Source: Pseudomonas laurentiana (lineage in GTDB: Bacteria; Pseudomonadota; Gammaproteobacteria; Pseudomonadales; Pseudomonadaceae). From it: a DNA stretch of 64,000 nucleotides. Where the stretch lies: the NCBI RefSeq assembly GCF_014648275.1, contig NZ_BMQU01000020.1:1-64000 (forward strand), written 5' to 3'. The notes beneath the pieces were generated by a model that did not search any database, was not told the origin of the DNA, and saw nothing but the letters and a program-made list of their open reading frames with translations. The position numbers and the translations under genes were made by a program. Shown piece after piece: positions 50,521 through 60,505 of this stretch; the stretch's first letter is position 1; the number at the start of each line of letters is the position of its first letter.

Positions 50521-52287
50521 ATGTCTGCTGGTTGGCTGCGCGCGTGCGCGTTAGTAATGATTGGACTGTTCAGTGCGGGGGCGCTGGCGGCCGCCAAGCA
50601 GCCGACGGCGATTGTCGTCGGCGGTGGTCTGGCGGGCCTGACCGCTGCCTATGAATTGCAAAGCAAGGGGTGGCAGGTGACCTTGCTGGAAGCCAAGCCC
50701 AGCATGGGTGGGCGTTCGGGCCTGGCCACCAGCGAGTGGATCGGCAACAGCAAGGCACAGCCGATCCTCAACAAGTACCTGGAGACCTTCAAGCTCAGCA
50801 CCCTGCCGGCGCCTGAGTTTGTTCGTACGCCAGGCTACCTGATCGATGGCGAGTATTTCAGTGCTGCCGACCTTGCGACCAAGCAGCCGGCGACCGCCGA
50901 GGCGATCAAGCGTTACGAGAAAACCCTCGACGACCTGGCCCGTTCGATCAACGACCCGGAAAATCCGGCAGGCAACAGCACCCTGTTCGCCCTGGATCAG
51001 ATGAACGTCGCCACTTGGCTGGACAAGCTGCAACTGCCTGCCACCGCTCGGCAGCTGGTCAACCAGCAGATCCGTACCCGTTATGACGAGCCATCGCGGC
51101 TGTCGCTGTTGTACTTCGCTCAGCAGAGTCGCGTGTACCGTGGCGTCAACGACCGTGACCTGCGTGCCGCTCGCCTGCCTGGCGGTAGCCCGGTACTGGC
51201 CCAGGCATTCGTCAAACAGCTGAAAACCATCAAGACCAGCTCGCCGGTCACGGCCATCAACCAAGACAAGGACGGTGTCACCGTCAAGGTTGGCAGTGTC
51301 GGTTACCAGGCCGATTACGTGGTCTTGGCTGTACCATTGCGGGCGTTGGCCAAGATCCAGTTGACGCCGGGCCTGGACAACCTGCACCTGGCCGCGATCA
51401 AGGGCACCAACTACGGCTGGCGCGATCAACTGATGCTGAAGTTCAAGACCCCGGTCTGGGAAAGCCGCGCGCGGATGTCGGGCGAAATCTACAGCAACAC
51501 CGGCCTCGGCATGCTCTGGATCGAGCCTGCACTGAAGGGCGGTGCCAACGTGGTGATCAACCTGTCCGGTGACAATGCCCGCTTGTTGCAGGCATTCGGT
51601 GACAAGCAGATGGTCGATCAGGTATTGATCCGCCTGCACGCTTTTTATCCACAGGCGCGAGGTGCGTTTACCGGCTATGAGGTGCGTCGTTACAGCACCG
51701 ATGCTGGCACTGGTGGTTCCTACCTGGCATTTGGCCCTGGGCAGATCAGCAAGTTCTGGCGCCTGTGGGAGCGTCCGATGCAGCGTATAGCCTTTGCGGG
51801 CGAGCACACCGACGCCTTGTATCCAGGTACCTTGGAGGGTGCCCTGCGCAGCGGTCAGCGTGCGGCCAACCAGGTGCAGGACCTGGCTGCCGGTAAAACC
51901 GTCGATCCGCTCAAGGCCGCCGCCGTTGGCGCTGCAGCTGCAACGGCTGGCGCGGTTGCCGCCAAAGAGAGCAAGCCAGGTTTCTTCTCGCGCCTGTTCG
52001 GTGGTGCTGATAAACCGGCAGCGCAACCGGTGAAGGCTGTGGAAGCCGCGCCGGCACCAGCTCCAGTGGCTGCACCTGCCCCAGTGGCGCCACCTGTAGC
52101 ACCTGCTGTGGCGAAAGAGGAGCCGGTCAAGGCTGCTCCGGCCAAGGTTGCCCCAGCCAAGGCTTCGCCGGCGAAGAAACCGGTAGCCAAGAAGACCGCA
52201 GCCAAACCCGCAGCAGTGAAAAAGGCGGCTGCCAAGGCTGAGCCCGTCAAGAAGAAGGTTGCCAACAGTCAGGCCAGCGCCCAGTAG
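50521..52287 (+). CDS. Exported flavin amine oxidase with histone-like C-terminal tail
   Basis: This 588-aa protein has a signal peptide (hydrophobic ALVMIGLFSAGALAA, cleavage near residue 24), an FAD-binding Rossmann motif VVGGGLAGLTAAYELQSKG ending in E56, and a C-terminal FAD motif FAGEHTDALYPGTLEGALRSG, as in monoamine-oxidase-like flavoenzymes. After about residue 470 it changes to a roughly 115-residue Ala/Pro/Lys-rich tail with AKK/PAK repeats, like histone H1, AlgP or the PhaF tail. A GFFSRLFGG segment lies at the junction. Substrate unknown; oxidases of this type usually act on amines. Confidence 0.85.
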   Translation: MSAGWLRACALVMIGLFSAGALAAAKQPTAIVVGGGLAGLTAAYELQSKGWQVTLLEAKPSMGGRSGLATSEWIGNSKAQPILNKYLETFKLSTLPAPEFVRTPGYLIDGEYFSAADLATKQPATAEAIKRYEKTLDDLARSINDPENPAGNSTLFALDQMNVATWLDKLQLPATARQLVNQQIRTRYDEPSRLSLLYFAQQSRVYRGVNDRDLRAARLPGGSPVLAQAFVKQLKTIKTSSPVTAINQDKDGVTVKVGSVGYQADYVVLAVPLRALAKIQLTPGLDNLHLAAIKGTNYGWRDQLMLKFKTPVWESRARMSGEIYSNTGLGMLWIEPALKGGANVVINLSGDNARLLQAFGDKQMVDQVLIRLHAFYPQARGAFTGYEVRRYSTDAGTGGSYLAFGPGQISKFWRLWERPMQRIAFAGEHTDALYPGTLEGALRSGQRAANQVQDLAAGKTVDPLKAAAVGAAAATAGAVAAKESKPGFFSRLFGGADKPAAQPVKAVEAAPAPAPVAAPAPVAPPVAPAVAKEEPVKAAPAKVAPAKASPAKKPVAKKTAAKPAAVKKAAAKAEPVKKKVANSQASAQ

Positions 52288-52304
52288 CCTGTTACCGATA
52301 CAGC

Positions 52305-52330
52305 AGCCGGCTCGTTCAAGAGCCGGCTTT
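52305..52330 (+). terminator. Hairpin after the amine oxidase
   Basis: The self-complementary octamer AGCCGGCT occurs at 52305-52312 and 52321-52328 and can pair across an 8-base loop, followed by TTT. It is a weak intrinsic terminator at best. Confidence 0.5.
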
Positions 52331-52397
52331 GCTGGCAAGTCCTATGCTGGCAACCACGATGCCGGTCATGCCGAAATGCCCCTCCAGAACCGCCGCC

Positions 52398-52422
52398 ATT
52401 AACGCTAGCGCCTAGCGTTAAT
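52398..52422. promoter_or_regulatory. Perfect 11-3-11 palindrome, probable operator
   Basis: ATTAACGCTAG and CTAGCGTTAAT are perfect inverted arms around CGC, 127 bases before the cytochrome b561 start. The length and symmetry suit a dimeric repressor or activator site (TetR, MarR or LysR type). The surrounding 52423-52548 is A/T-rich and likely contains the promoter. Confidence 0.55.
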
Positions 52423-52548
52423 CTTTCCTTAATACCACCGTTCCAGTCTAACAATCGTTTTTCTCGATATTTCAAAGCGAAATTTTCGGCTTTAATTCGA
52501 TAGATAACTCGTTAGTCTTGGCAACAGTTCTTACAGGGAAATTCGGCA

Positions 52549-53100
52549 ATGCAGTTGCGAAACTCATCTTCTCGCTATGGCTGGGTCAGTATTGTCATGC
52601 ACTGGGGCGTGGCATTGGCGGTGTTCAGCCTGTTCGGGTTGGGCCTGTGGATGGTTGACCTTGATTACTACAGTGCCTGGCGTCATACCGCCCCCGATCT
52701 GCACAAGAGCATCGGTCTGACCGTGTTCGCAATCATGCTGCTGCGGGTGATCTGGCGCTTTGTCAGTCCGCCCCCGCCAACGTTGGACAGCTACAGCACC
52801 CTGACCCGGGTTGCTGCCACGGCGGGCCACAGCCTGCTCTATCTGGGCTTGTTCGCGGTGCTGATCAGTGGCTACCTGATTTCCACCGCCGATGGTGTCG
52901 GCATTCCGGTGTTTGGCCTGTTTGAGGTCCCGGCATTGCTCAGCAATTTGCCTGATCAGGCCGATCTTGCTGGCGAAATCCACTTTTACCTGGCGTGGGG
53001 CGTGGTGATCTTTGCCGGCCTGCATGCCCTGGCAGCCCTGAAACACCACTTTATAGACCGTGACGCGACCCTTGCCCGCATGCTGGGTCGCAAAGCTTGA
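52549..53100 (+). CDS. Cytochrome b561 (YceJ-type)
   Basis: This 183-aa inner-membrane diheme b-type cytochrome has four membrane helices, with likely haem-ligating histidines in [26 protein letters not shown] and [12 protein letters not shown]. The family passes electrons between quinones and periplasmic partners, including superoxide in the E. coli YodB/CybB type. It is paired with yceI 34 bases downstream, the same pairing as yceJ-yceI of E. coli. Confidence 0.93.
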   Translation: MQLRNSSSRYGWVSIVMHWGVALAVFSLFGLGLWMVDLDYYSAWRHTAPDLHKSIGLTVFAIMLLRVIWRFVSPPPPTLDSYSTLTRVAATAGHSLLYLGLFAVLISGYLISTADGVGIPVFGLFEVPALLSNLPDQADLAGEIHFYLAWGVVIFAGLHALAALKHHFIDRDATLARMLGRKA

Positions 53101-53134
53101 TGTTCAACCTAACCTGCAAAAAGGATACAGACGC

Positions 53135-53713
53135 ATGTTGAAAAAGACTTTTGCCGCGCTGGCGCTTGGTACTGCACTGCTGTCGGCTGGTCAGGCCATG
53201 GCTGCTGATTACAAAATCGACAAGGAAGGCCAGCACGCTTTCGTCGATTGGAAAATCAGCCACCTTGGCTACAGTTTCATCCATGGCACCTTCAAGGACT
53301 TTGACGGTACCTTCAGCTGGGATAGCGCCAAGCCAGAAGCCAGCAAAATTGCTGTTGACCTGAAGACCGCCAGCCTCGACAGCAACCATGCCGAGCGTGA
53401 CAAACACATCCGCAGCAAGGACTTCCTCGACGTCAGCAAATTCCCTGATGCCAAGTTCGTCTCCACCAGCGTCAAGTCGACCGGTGAGAAAACGGCTGAT
53501 GTGGCGGGTGACCTGACCCTGCACGGTGTTACCAAACCGGTCGTGTTCAAGGCGACTTTCAACGGTGAAGGCAAAGACCCATGGGGCGGCGAGCGTGCTG
53601 GCTTCAATGCCACCACTACGCTGAACCTGAACGATTTCGGCATCAAGGGCCCGGGCCCAGCTTCGCAGACCCTGGACCTGGACATCTCGCTGGAAGGCGT
53701 GAAACAGAAGTAA
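53135..53713 (+). CDS. YceI family periplasmic protein
   Basis: This 192-aa protein has a signal peptide ([19 protein letters not shown], cleavage after AMA) and a lipocalin-like YceI domain: [23 protein letters not shown], with HAFVDW as landmark, [17 protein letters not shown] and a C-terminal barrel strand. YceI proteins bind isoprenoid lipids such as quinones, which suits the neighbouring cytochrome b561. ATG 53135 follows AAAAAGGA; the longer frame lacks a signal peptide. Confidence 0.93.
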   Translation: MLKKTFAALALGTALLSAGQAMAADYKIDKEGQHAFVDWKISHLGYSFIHGTFKDFDGTFSWDSAKPEASKIAVDLKTASLDSNHAERDKHIRSKDFLDVSKFPDAKFVSTSVKSTGEKTADVAGDLTLHGVTKPVVFKATFNGEGKDPWGGERAGFNATTTLNLNDFGIKGPGPASQTLDLDISLEGVKQK

Positions 53714-53726
53714 TCCAGCGGCTGCA

Positions 53727-53766
53727 CCAACAAAAACGCCGCCCCATGGGGCGGCGTTTTTGTTGG
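53727..53766. terminator. Perfect 40-base bidirectional terminator
   Basis: The whole 40 bases are self-complementary: a GC-rich core GCCGCCCC/GGGGCGGC is flanked by A-run and T-run on either side. It therefore reads as hairpin plus T-run on both strands, ending yceI (+) and the RhlE-type gene (-). Confidence 0.95.
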
Positions 53767-53774
53767 CGTCTGAA

Positions 53775-55676
53775 TCAGCGATTACGCGTCAGCAGCGCCG
53801 GTTTCTCGCCACGTGGACGGCTTGGCAGTTGTTCCAGCTGCTCGGCGGTCGGGAAGCGATCCACTTTGGATTCCTTGTGGATGATCTTCGGTTGTGGCTG
53901 GCCTTCGCGAGGGTTGCGTACGGCCGGTTCCTGACGCGAAGACTCCTCGCGTGCAGGACGACGGTTGCGGTTCGCCCCTTCGCGGCGCTGTTGGCCATCA
54001 CGACCACCGGTGCCTGAGCCTGAACCATTACGTGCACCGCCGCGCTTTTCGCCGCTGGCGCCTGCGTTGGCTGCACCACCGCTGCGAGGGTTGTTGCTAC
54101 GACCCTGGCCACCGCGTGGCTGGGCAGCCCCGCCGTTGCTGCTGGCCGGCGCGCCTGGACGGCGATTGCGGCCCTGGCCACCCTTGTTCTGGTACGGGCT
54201 GACATAGTCGGCACGGTTGCCAAAATTGTCGACTTCGTCGTCCAGGAACTCTTCGGGGTCACGATTGGCCGGCACCGGAGGGATAGCCGATTGGCCGCCT
54301 GCTGGCGCTGGACGGGGTTTCTTGTCACGCGGCTTGCGTTCCTGGCGTCCACCAGCGGCCTTTTCAGCGGACTTCTCGCCGGCCTTGTCCTTTTCCTTGC
54401 CTTTATCCTTGCCCTTGTCCTTGCGGCCACCGCTGCCGGTGTTGGTGCCGTCGGCGCGCTGGCCACGGCCTGTGCGCGGAGGGTTTTGGGGACGCTCGCG
54501 TGTCTCGGGTTTCTCGGCTTCAATGGCCGAAGCATCGAAGCCCATCAGGTCGCCGTCGGCGATTTTCTGGCGGGTGACGCGTTCGATGCTCTTGAGCAGC
54601 TTCTCTTCGTCTGGCGCGACCAGCGAGATGGCTTCGCCTGAGCGGCCGGCACGGCCGGTACGACCAATGCGGTGGACGTAGTCCTCTTCAACGTTCGGCA
54701 GTTCGAAGTTGACCACATGAGGCAGTTGATCGATATCCAGACCGCGTGCAGCGATGTCGGTGGCGACCATGACCCGTACGGTGCCGGCCTTGAAGTCGGC
54801 CAAGGCTTTGGTGCGGGCATTCTGGCTCTTGTTGCCATGGATGGCTGCGGCGGTCAGGCCGTGCTTTTCCAGGTATTCGGCCAGGCGGTTGGCGCCATGC
54901 TTGGTACGGGTGAAAACCAGTACCTGTTCCCAGGCACCGACCGTAATCAAGTGGGCCAGCAGTGCACGTTTATGGCCCGCAGGCAGGCGATAGACACGCT
55001 GCTCGATCCGCTCGACGGTGGTGTTCGGCGGGGTGACCTCGATACGCTCCGGGTTGTGCAGGAGCTTATCGGCGAGGTCAGTGATGTCTTTGGAGAAGGT
55101 GGCCGAGAACAGCAGGTTCTGGCGCTTGGCTGGCAAACGGGCCAGGACCTTCTTCACATCGTGGATGAAACCCATGTCGAGCATGCGGTCGGCTTCGTCC
55201 AGCACCAGGGTCTCGACGTGCGACAGGTCGACGCTGCCTTGACCGGCGAGGTCCAGCAGGCGGCCAGGGCAGGCCACCAGCACATCGACACCGCGTGCCA
55301 TGGCTTGCACCTGCGGGTTCATGCCAACGCCGCCAAAGATGCATGCGCTGACGAAGTTCAGGTCGCGGGCATAGGTTTTGAAGCTGTCATGCACCTGAGC
55401 AGCCAGCTCACGAGTGGGTGTCAGTACCAGGACACGTGGTTGGCGCGGGCCGTGACGCTGAGATTTGTCGGGGTGGCCGCCGGGAAACAGGCGTTCGAGG
55501 ATGGGCAGCGCAAAACCGCCGGTTTTGCCAGTACCTGTCTGCGCCGCCACCATCAGGTCGCGACCTTGCAACACGGCGGGAATCGCCCGCTGTTGCACCG
55601 GGGTGGGCTGGGTATAGCCCGCAGCCTCGATAGCGCGGACTAGAGCCTCGGAGAGACCGAGGGAAGCAAAGGACAT
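53775..55676 (-). CDS. rhlE: RhlE-type DEAD-box RNA helicase with long basic tail
   Basis: This 633-aa ATP-dependent RNA helicase has an N-terminal Q-motif ([12 protein letters not shown]), motif [10 protein letters not shown], motif II DEAD in [14 protein letters not shown], and motif [12 protein letters not shown]. The helicase core covers about 390 residues. The rest is a low-complexity, Lys/Arg/Gly-rich tail with GGR-type repeats, likely disordered and RNA-binding. ATG 55676 is the family start. A roughly 200-base leader precedes it, as in cold-inducible helicase genes. Confidence 0.93.
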   Translation of the reverse strand: MSFASLGLSEALVRAIEAAGYTQPTPVQQRAIPAVLQGRDLMVAAQTGTGKTGGFALPILERLFPGGHPDKSQRHGPRQPRVLVLTPTRELAAQVHDSFKTYARDLNFVSACIFGGVGMNPQVQAMARGVDVLVACPGRLLDLAGQGSVDLSHVETLVLDEADRMLDMGFIHDVKKVLARLPAKRQNLLFSATFSKDITDLADKLLHNPERIEVTPPNTTVERIEQRVYRLPAGHKRALLAHLITVGAWEQVLVFTRTKHGANRLAEYLEKHGLTAAAIHGNKSQNARTKALADFKAGTVRVMVATDIAARGLDIDQLPHVVNFELPNVEEDYVHRIGRTGRAGRSGEAISLVAPDEEKLLKSIERVTRQKIADGDLMGFDASAIEAEKPETRERPQNPPRTGRGQRADGTNTGSGGRKDKGKDKGKEKDKAGEKSAEKAAGGRQERKPRDKKPRPAPAGGQSAIPPVPANRDPEEFLDDEVDNFGNRADYVSPYQNKGGQGRNRRPGAPASSNGGAAQPRGGQGRSNNPRSGGAANAGASGEKRGGARNGSGSGTGGRDGQQRREGANRNRRPAREESSRQEPAVRNPREGQPQPKIIHKESKVDRFPTAEQLEQLPSRPRGEKPALLTRNR

Positions 55677-55883
55677 GAGAAATCCTGTTCTAGTGGGGGC
55701 TGAGCCCATTGGGATGATCTTGCCTGGCGCGACGGGCATCTGCAGATGCTATCGCGTCCGGTCCTGCTGGGCTTTCAATGTGCATCCGGGAGCGGCGGGC
55801 GGGTGTCTAAACTCGCGGTTTTGCCGGTCAGGATGTCTGTTTCAAAGCCGAGCGTCCGGGCGTAAGCCTGGCGGGAATGCCCG

Positions 55884-55889
55884 AGTATA
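55884..55889 (-). promoter_or_regulatory. Extended -10 promoter element upstream of rhlE
   Basis: The minus strand reads TGTTATACT, an extended -10 hexamer (TATACT), about 210 bases before the rhlE start; no good -35 is visible. The 222-base gap 55677-55898 has no gene, so the helicase mRNA would carry a long 5' leader. Confidence 0.4.
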
Positions 55890-55898
55890 ACAGAGCAT

Positions 55899-56684
55899 TC
55901 AGCGTGTGCTGTGTTCCTGCTGCTCAACGGCGGGCTGATTTTTTGTCGTGGCACTCTCATAACGGGCTTCTAGTGCCGCATAGGCGGGCTCCTGCTTGAA
56001 GCGTCGCAGTTCAGCGGCAAAGCGTTGTGCCAACAGGTCCATGCCGACATTGCGGCGTACGGCGAGGTACTGATGCTGCTGGCTGACGATCAGTGGCAGC
56101 TCACCGATCTCCTGCGCCAGGCCCAGGGTGGCAATCAGATAGCGACCGACCCGACGATCAGTGATCAGCAGGTCAATACGGCCATGTTGCAGCTTGCCGA
56201 AGTTGGCTTCGTGGCTGGGGGCGGGTTCGCGGTTGAACGCGGTCGATTCACTGAAGGCAGGGTCGTAGGTGTAGCCGGGTGAAGTGCCGACGGTTAGCCC
56301 CTTGAGGTCATCCAGGCTGTTCACCGTGTGCGGGCGGGCCTTGGCATAGAACAGCGCGAATTCGACCGTCGACAGGGGTTCGCTGGGGTAAAACAACAGG
56401 CTGTCACGCTGACTGGTCTGGAAAATATCCAGCACGCCGTCCGCCTGCCCTTGTTCCAGCATGTTCAGGCAGCGCTTCCACGGCAGGAACTGCCAGTCCA
56501 CCTCAACGCCCAGGCGCCTGAAGACTTCGGCTGTCACCTCGTAGTCGATACCTTTGACCACGTCGCCCTCCTGGTAGGCGTAGGGTGGCCAAGGGTCAGT
56601 GACAATACGAAGCCGTTCGCCCAGGGCAAAGCTGCTCAGGCAAGCAAGAAACAGCGCTGTCAGTAGACGGGCGAAATCGAACAT
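55899..56684 (-). CDS. Periplasmic solute-binding domain protein (SBP family 3)
   Basis: This 261-aa protein has a signal peptide (LLTALFLACLSSFALG) and a family-3 solute-binding fold: LRIVTDPWPPYAYQEGD, LRRLGVEVDW-type helix and DLLITDRRVGRYL. No ABC permease or ATPase adjoins it, so it may be an orphan sensor-like binding protein rather than a transporter part. The gene is flanked by rhlE and metF on the same strand. Confidence 0.82.
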   Translation of the reverse strand: MFDFARLLTALFLACLSSFALGERLRIVTDPWPPYAYQEGDVVKGIDYEVTAEVFRRLGVEVDWQFLPWKRCLNMLEQGQADGVLDIFQTSQRDSLLFYPSEPLSTVEFALFYAKARPHTVNSLDDLKGLTVGTSPGYTYDPAFSESTAFNREPAPSHEANFGKLQHGRIDLLITDRRVGRYLIATLGLAQEIGELPLIVSQQHQYLAVRRNVGMDLLAQRFAAELRRFKQEPAYAALEARYESATTKNQPAVEQQEHSTR

Positions 56685-56774
56685 GAGGGGGAGAGTACGA
56701 CGCCCATCGTGAGATGGCTAGGGGGGCGCTGATAGTGGCGGCGCTCTATGTGGGGCAGAGCACCGCCGTTTTCA

Positions 56775-57620
56775 TCAGCGTGGCAGCTTGAGGTTGTTCC
56801 AGATTGCCAGGCTTGGTTCGGCTTGGTTCAGGGTGTAGAAGTGCAGTCCCGGTGCGCCGCCTTGCAGCAGTTGTTCGCACATGCGGGTAATCACGTCCTC
56901 GCCGAAGGCCTGGATGCTTTTCGCATCGTCGCCATAGGCTTCCAGTTGCTTGCGGATCCAGCGTGGAATCTCTGCGCCGCAGGCATCGGAGAAACGTGCC
57001 AGTTTGCTGTAGTTGGTGATAGGCATGATGCCCGGCACTACAGGGATATCGACGCCCAGTTGCTGCACGCGCTCGACGAAGTAGAAGTAGCTGTCGGCGT
57101 TGAAGAAGTACTGGGTGATGGCGCTGTTGGCGCCTGCCTTGACCTTGCGGGCAAAGTTTGCGAGATCGTCTTCGAAATTGCGCGCTTGCGGGTGCATTTC
57201 TGGATAAGCAGCGACTTCGATGTGGAAGTGATCGCCGCTTTCCTTGCGGATGAACTCGACCAGGTCATTGGCGTGGCGAAGCTCGCCGCTGGCCATACCC
57301 ATGCCGGACGGCAGGTCGCCGCGCAAGGCAACGATGCGCTTGATGCCGGCGGCCTTGTACTGGGCGAGCAGGGTGCGCAGGTCGTTTGTGCTGTCACCAA
57401 CGCACGACAAGTGCGGGGCGGCAGGGACTTTCACTTCGCTTTCCAGCTGCAGCACGGTATTGAGCGTGCGGTCGCGGGTCGAGCCACCGGCACCGTAAGT
57501 GCAGGAGAAAAAGTCGGGGTTGTAGGCGGCCAACTGACGGGCAGTGGCGAGCAGTTTTTCATGTCCAGCATCGGTCTTGGTCGGGAAGAACTCGAAGCTG
57601 TAGCGACGTTCCTGAGACAT
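56775..57620 (-). CDS. metF: Methylenetetrahydrofolate reductase
   Basis: MetF (281 aa) is the FAD-dependent TIM-barrel enzyme reducing 5,10-methylene-THF to 5-methyl-THF for methionine synthesis. The opening RRYSFEFFPTKTD carries the catalytic Glu, and VTYGAGGS-like FSCTYGAGGSTRD and ALRGDLPSG are typical. It lies 95 bases after ahcY beyond a terminator, and links with it in the methyl cycle: AhcY recycles SAH and MetF supplies methyl groups. Confidence 0.97.
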   Translation of the reverse strand: MSQERRYSFEFFPTKTDAGHEKLLATARQLAAYNPDFFSCTYGAGGSTRDRTLNTVLQLESEVKVPAAPHLSCVGDSTNDLRTLLAQYKAAGIKRIVALRGDLPSGMGMASGELRHANDLVEFIRKESGDHFHIEVAAYPEMHPQARNFEDDLANFARKVKAGANSAITQYFFNADSYFYFVERVQQLGVDIPVVPGIMPITNYSKLARFSDACGAEIPRWIRKQLEAYGDDAKSIQAFGEDVITRMCEQLLQGGAPGLHFYTLNQAEPSLAIWNNLKLPR

Positions 57621-57670
57621 GGCAAAATCCTGGTAAACCGATCAAGCAAGCCGCCCAAGCGGTACGGCTC

Positions 57671-57709
57671 AAGAAAAAGCCGGTGACGCTGAAGAGCGGC
57701 ACCGGCTTT
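57671..57709 (-). terminator. Intrinsic terminator of ahcY
   Basis: Perfect arms AAAGCCGGTG (57676-57685) and CACCGGCTTT (57700-57709), followed on the minus strand by TTTTTC, lie seven bases after the ahcY stop. metF therefore depends on readthrough or its own promoter. Confidence 0.88.
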
Positions 57710-57715
57710 GGCCCA

Positions 57716-59252
<1,537 letters not shown>

Positions 59253-59300
59253 GTGGCGGGAACGGTATCAAGTGCAGATGACCGTTGTGAAACGATGGCG

Positions 59301-59329
59301 ATTATAGCCATGCCGAGGCTCCTGCCCAA
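59301..59329 (-). promoter_or_regulatory. Promoter of the ahcY leader
   Basis: On the minus strand TTGGGC and TATAAT are 17 bases apart, a near-consensus sigma-70 promoter. The predicted start, near 59294, is about 40 bases before the riboswitch. Confidence 0.7.
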
Positions 59330-59435
59330 GGCTTTCTGTCGATTAATCGAGACCATAGTCGAGGTTAAATGGAGCCAGTGCCCAGGCTCTGCCATGATTA
59401 GCGGCATCGATTGGTAAGCAAGGTCAGGAGTACAG

Positions 59436-59834
59436 ATGAATTTCCACACTCGCAAATGGGTAAAGCCAGAAGATCTCAACCCTAACGGCACCCTGTTCGG
59501 CGGCAGCCTGCTGCGCTGGATCGACGAGGAAGCGGCGATCTACGCTATCGTCCAGTTGGGCAACCAGCGCGTGGTGACCAAGTACATGTCGGAGATCAAC
59601 TTCGTCAGTGCTTCGCGCCAGGGGGACATCATCGAACTGGGGATCACGGCGACCGAGTTTGGCCGTACGTCCATTACCCTCAAGTGTGAAGTGCGCAACA
59701 AGATCACCCGCAAGAGCATCCTCACCGTCGACAAGATGGTCTTCGTCAACCTTGGTGAGGACGGCTTGCCGGCACCGCACGGGCGCACCGAGATCAAGTA
59801 CATGAAGGATCAGTTCGACACCGAGGTCAAATAA
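59436..59834 (+). CDS. Acyl-CoA thioesterase (hotdog fold, YciA-like)
   Basis: This 132-aa cytosolic hotdog-fold protein opens with the YciA-type signature NPNGTLFGGSLLRWIDEEAA, in which the Asn and Asp/Glu residues line the active site. It continues with SEINFVSASRQGDIIEL. The family hydrolyses acyl-CoA esters of various length. It is divergent from ahcY, with a 310-base gap that holds the riboswitch and promoters. Confidence 0.9.
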   Translation: MNFHTRKWVKPEDLNPNGTLFGGSLLRWIDEEAAIYAIVQLGNQRVVTKYMSEINFVSASRQGDIIELGITATEFGRTSITLKCEVRNKITRKSILTVDKMVFVNLGEDGLPAPHGRTEIKYMKDQFDTEVK

Positions 59835-59864
59835 GCCCCGTCCTGGTGCCAGCCAGCAAAGGCT

Positions 59865-60173
59865 TCAGGATGGCGGGGTGTATCGACTTTCCAGGCTGTC
59901 GAGCAGCGAATCGATGATGCCTTTGGCCATCTCCACCGAATGCAGGGTCGATTGGGCAAAGCCACGGCCCGGCTCCTGGCAGTATTCAACCATGAGCGGG
60001 CCGGTCTGGCTGGCGCACTTCAGGTACAACGAGGCATGCACCAGTGCATCCTCGACACTGATGCCCGGCCGCACCGCAAAGAGCTGAGGGTGCCCGGCAT
60101 CGCACAGGCCGAATGGTTTCTCGGTGGTTTTGAGTTCGTGGAATTCAGGTGGATCGGGAACGATTTTTTTCAT
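59865..60173 (-). CDS. DUF3077 family protein
   Basis: This 102-aa protein (MKKIVPDPPEFHELKTTEKPFG..., with DAGHPQLFAV and ASLYLKCASQTGP as landmarks) is of the small Pseudomonas-type DUF3077 family. It is probably cytosolic, helical and without membrane segments; function unknown. The start ATG 60173 has GGAG seven bases upstream, and the in-frame extension to 60347 is leader sequence. Its leader on the minus strand is highly structured (60190-60360). Confidence 0.8.
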   Translation of the reverse strand: MKKIVPDPPEFHELKTTEKPFGLCDAGHPQLFAVRPGISVEDALVHASLYLKCASQTGPLMVEYCQEPGRGFAQSTLHSVEMAKGIIDSLLDSLESRYTPPS

Positions 60174-60189
60174 TACGTAGCTCCGTGAT

Positions 60190-60360
60190 GAATGAAGCCG
60201 CCACGTAATGGTCGCCAAACGCATAGGGTGGCAGCTGTACGCAGGTTGGCGAACCGGAACACGGAGCAACCCGGCAGGGCCTAAGCCCTCCCGCGCACAG
60301 CTGCCATAACGATGAGGCAGAATTGCTCCACGATGCCGGGTCGCCAAACCCGATCACTGA
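60190..60360 (-). promoter_or_regulatory. Structured leader upstream of the DUF3077 gene
   Basis: Perfect 10-base arms (60229-60238 / 60297-60306) enclose hairpins AGGGC-CTAA-GCCCT (60276-60289) and GGTT-GGCG-AACC (60244-60255). GGAGCAA (60263-60269) inside can pair with TTGCTCC (60323-60329) outside, crossing the main stem. Two identical GGTCGCCAAAC copies (60210-60220, 60339-60349) flank the unit and both can pair with the central TTGGCGA. It ends about 17 bases before the DUF3077 start. Confidence 0.55.
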
Positions 60361-60505
60361 TGTGTCAGCGACCTACCGAGCCTAGTGGCGTGCTTCCCGG
60401 GGAGCAATCATCCCTGAAACGACAGAATTCGTAGGATATGTCCTAGGATCTCTTGGCGGCCAGAGTGCCCTGTCCCTGCAGCACATTTTCGGCACTTTCC
60501 TACAA
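60361..60505. other. Non-coding stretch with a short palindrome
   Basis: No gene is seen. A palindrome TAGGA-TATG-TCCTA at 60432-60445 is the only clear motif. It lies 259 bases upstream of the DUF3077 start and could be an operator or promoter element for the structured leader. Confidence 0.4.

Noticed and set aside
60145-60357. Minus-strand open frame of 70 codons across the structured leader, overlapping the DUF3077 start
   Set aside because: It starts at GTG without a ribosome-binding site and covers inverted repeats, so the reading frame is probably incidental. A regulatory leader peptide remains possible but has no support.
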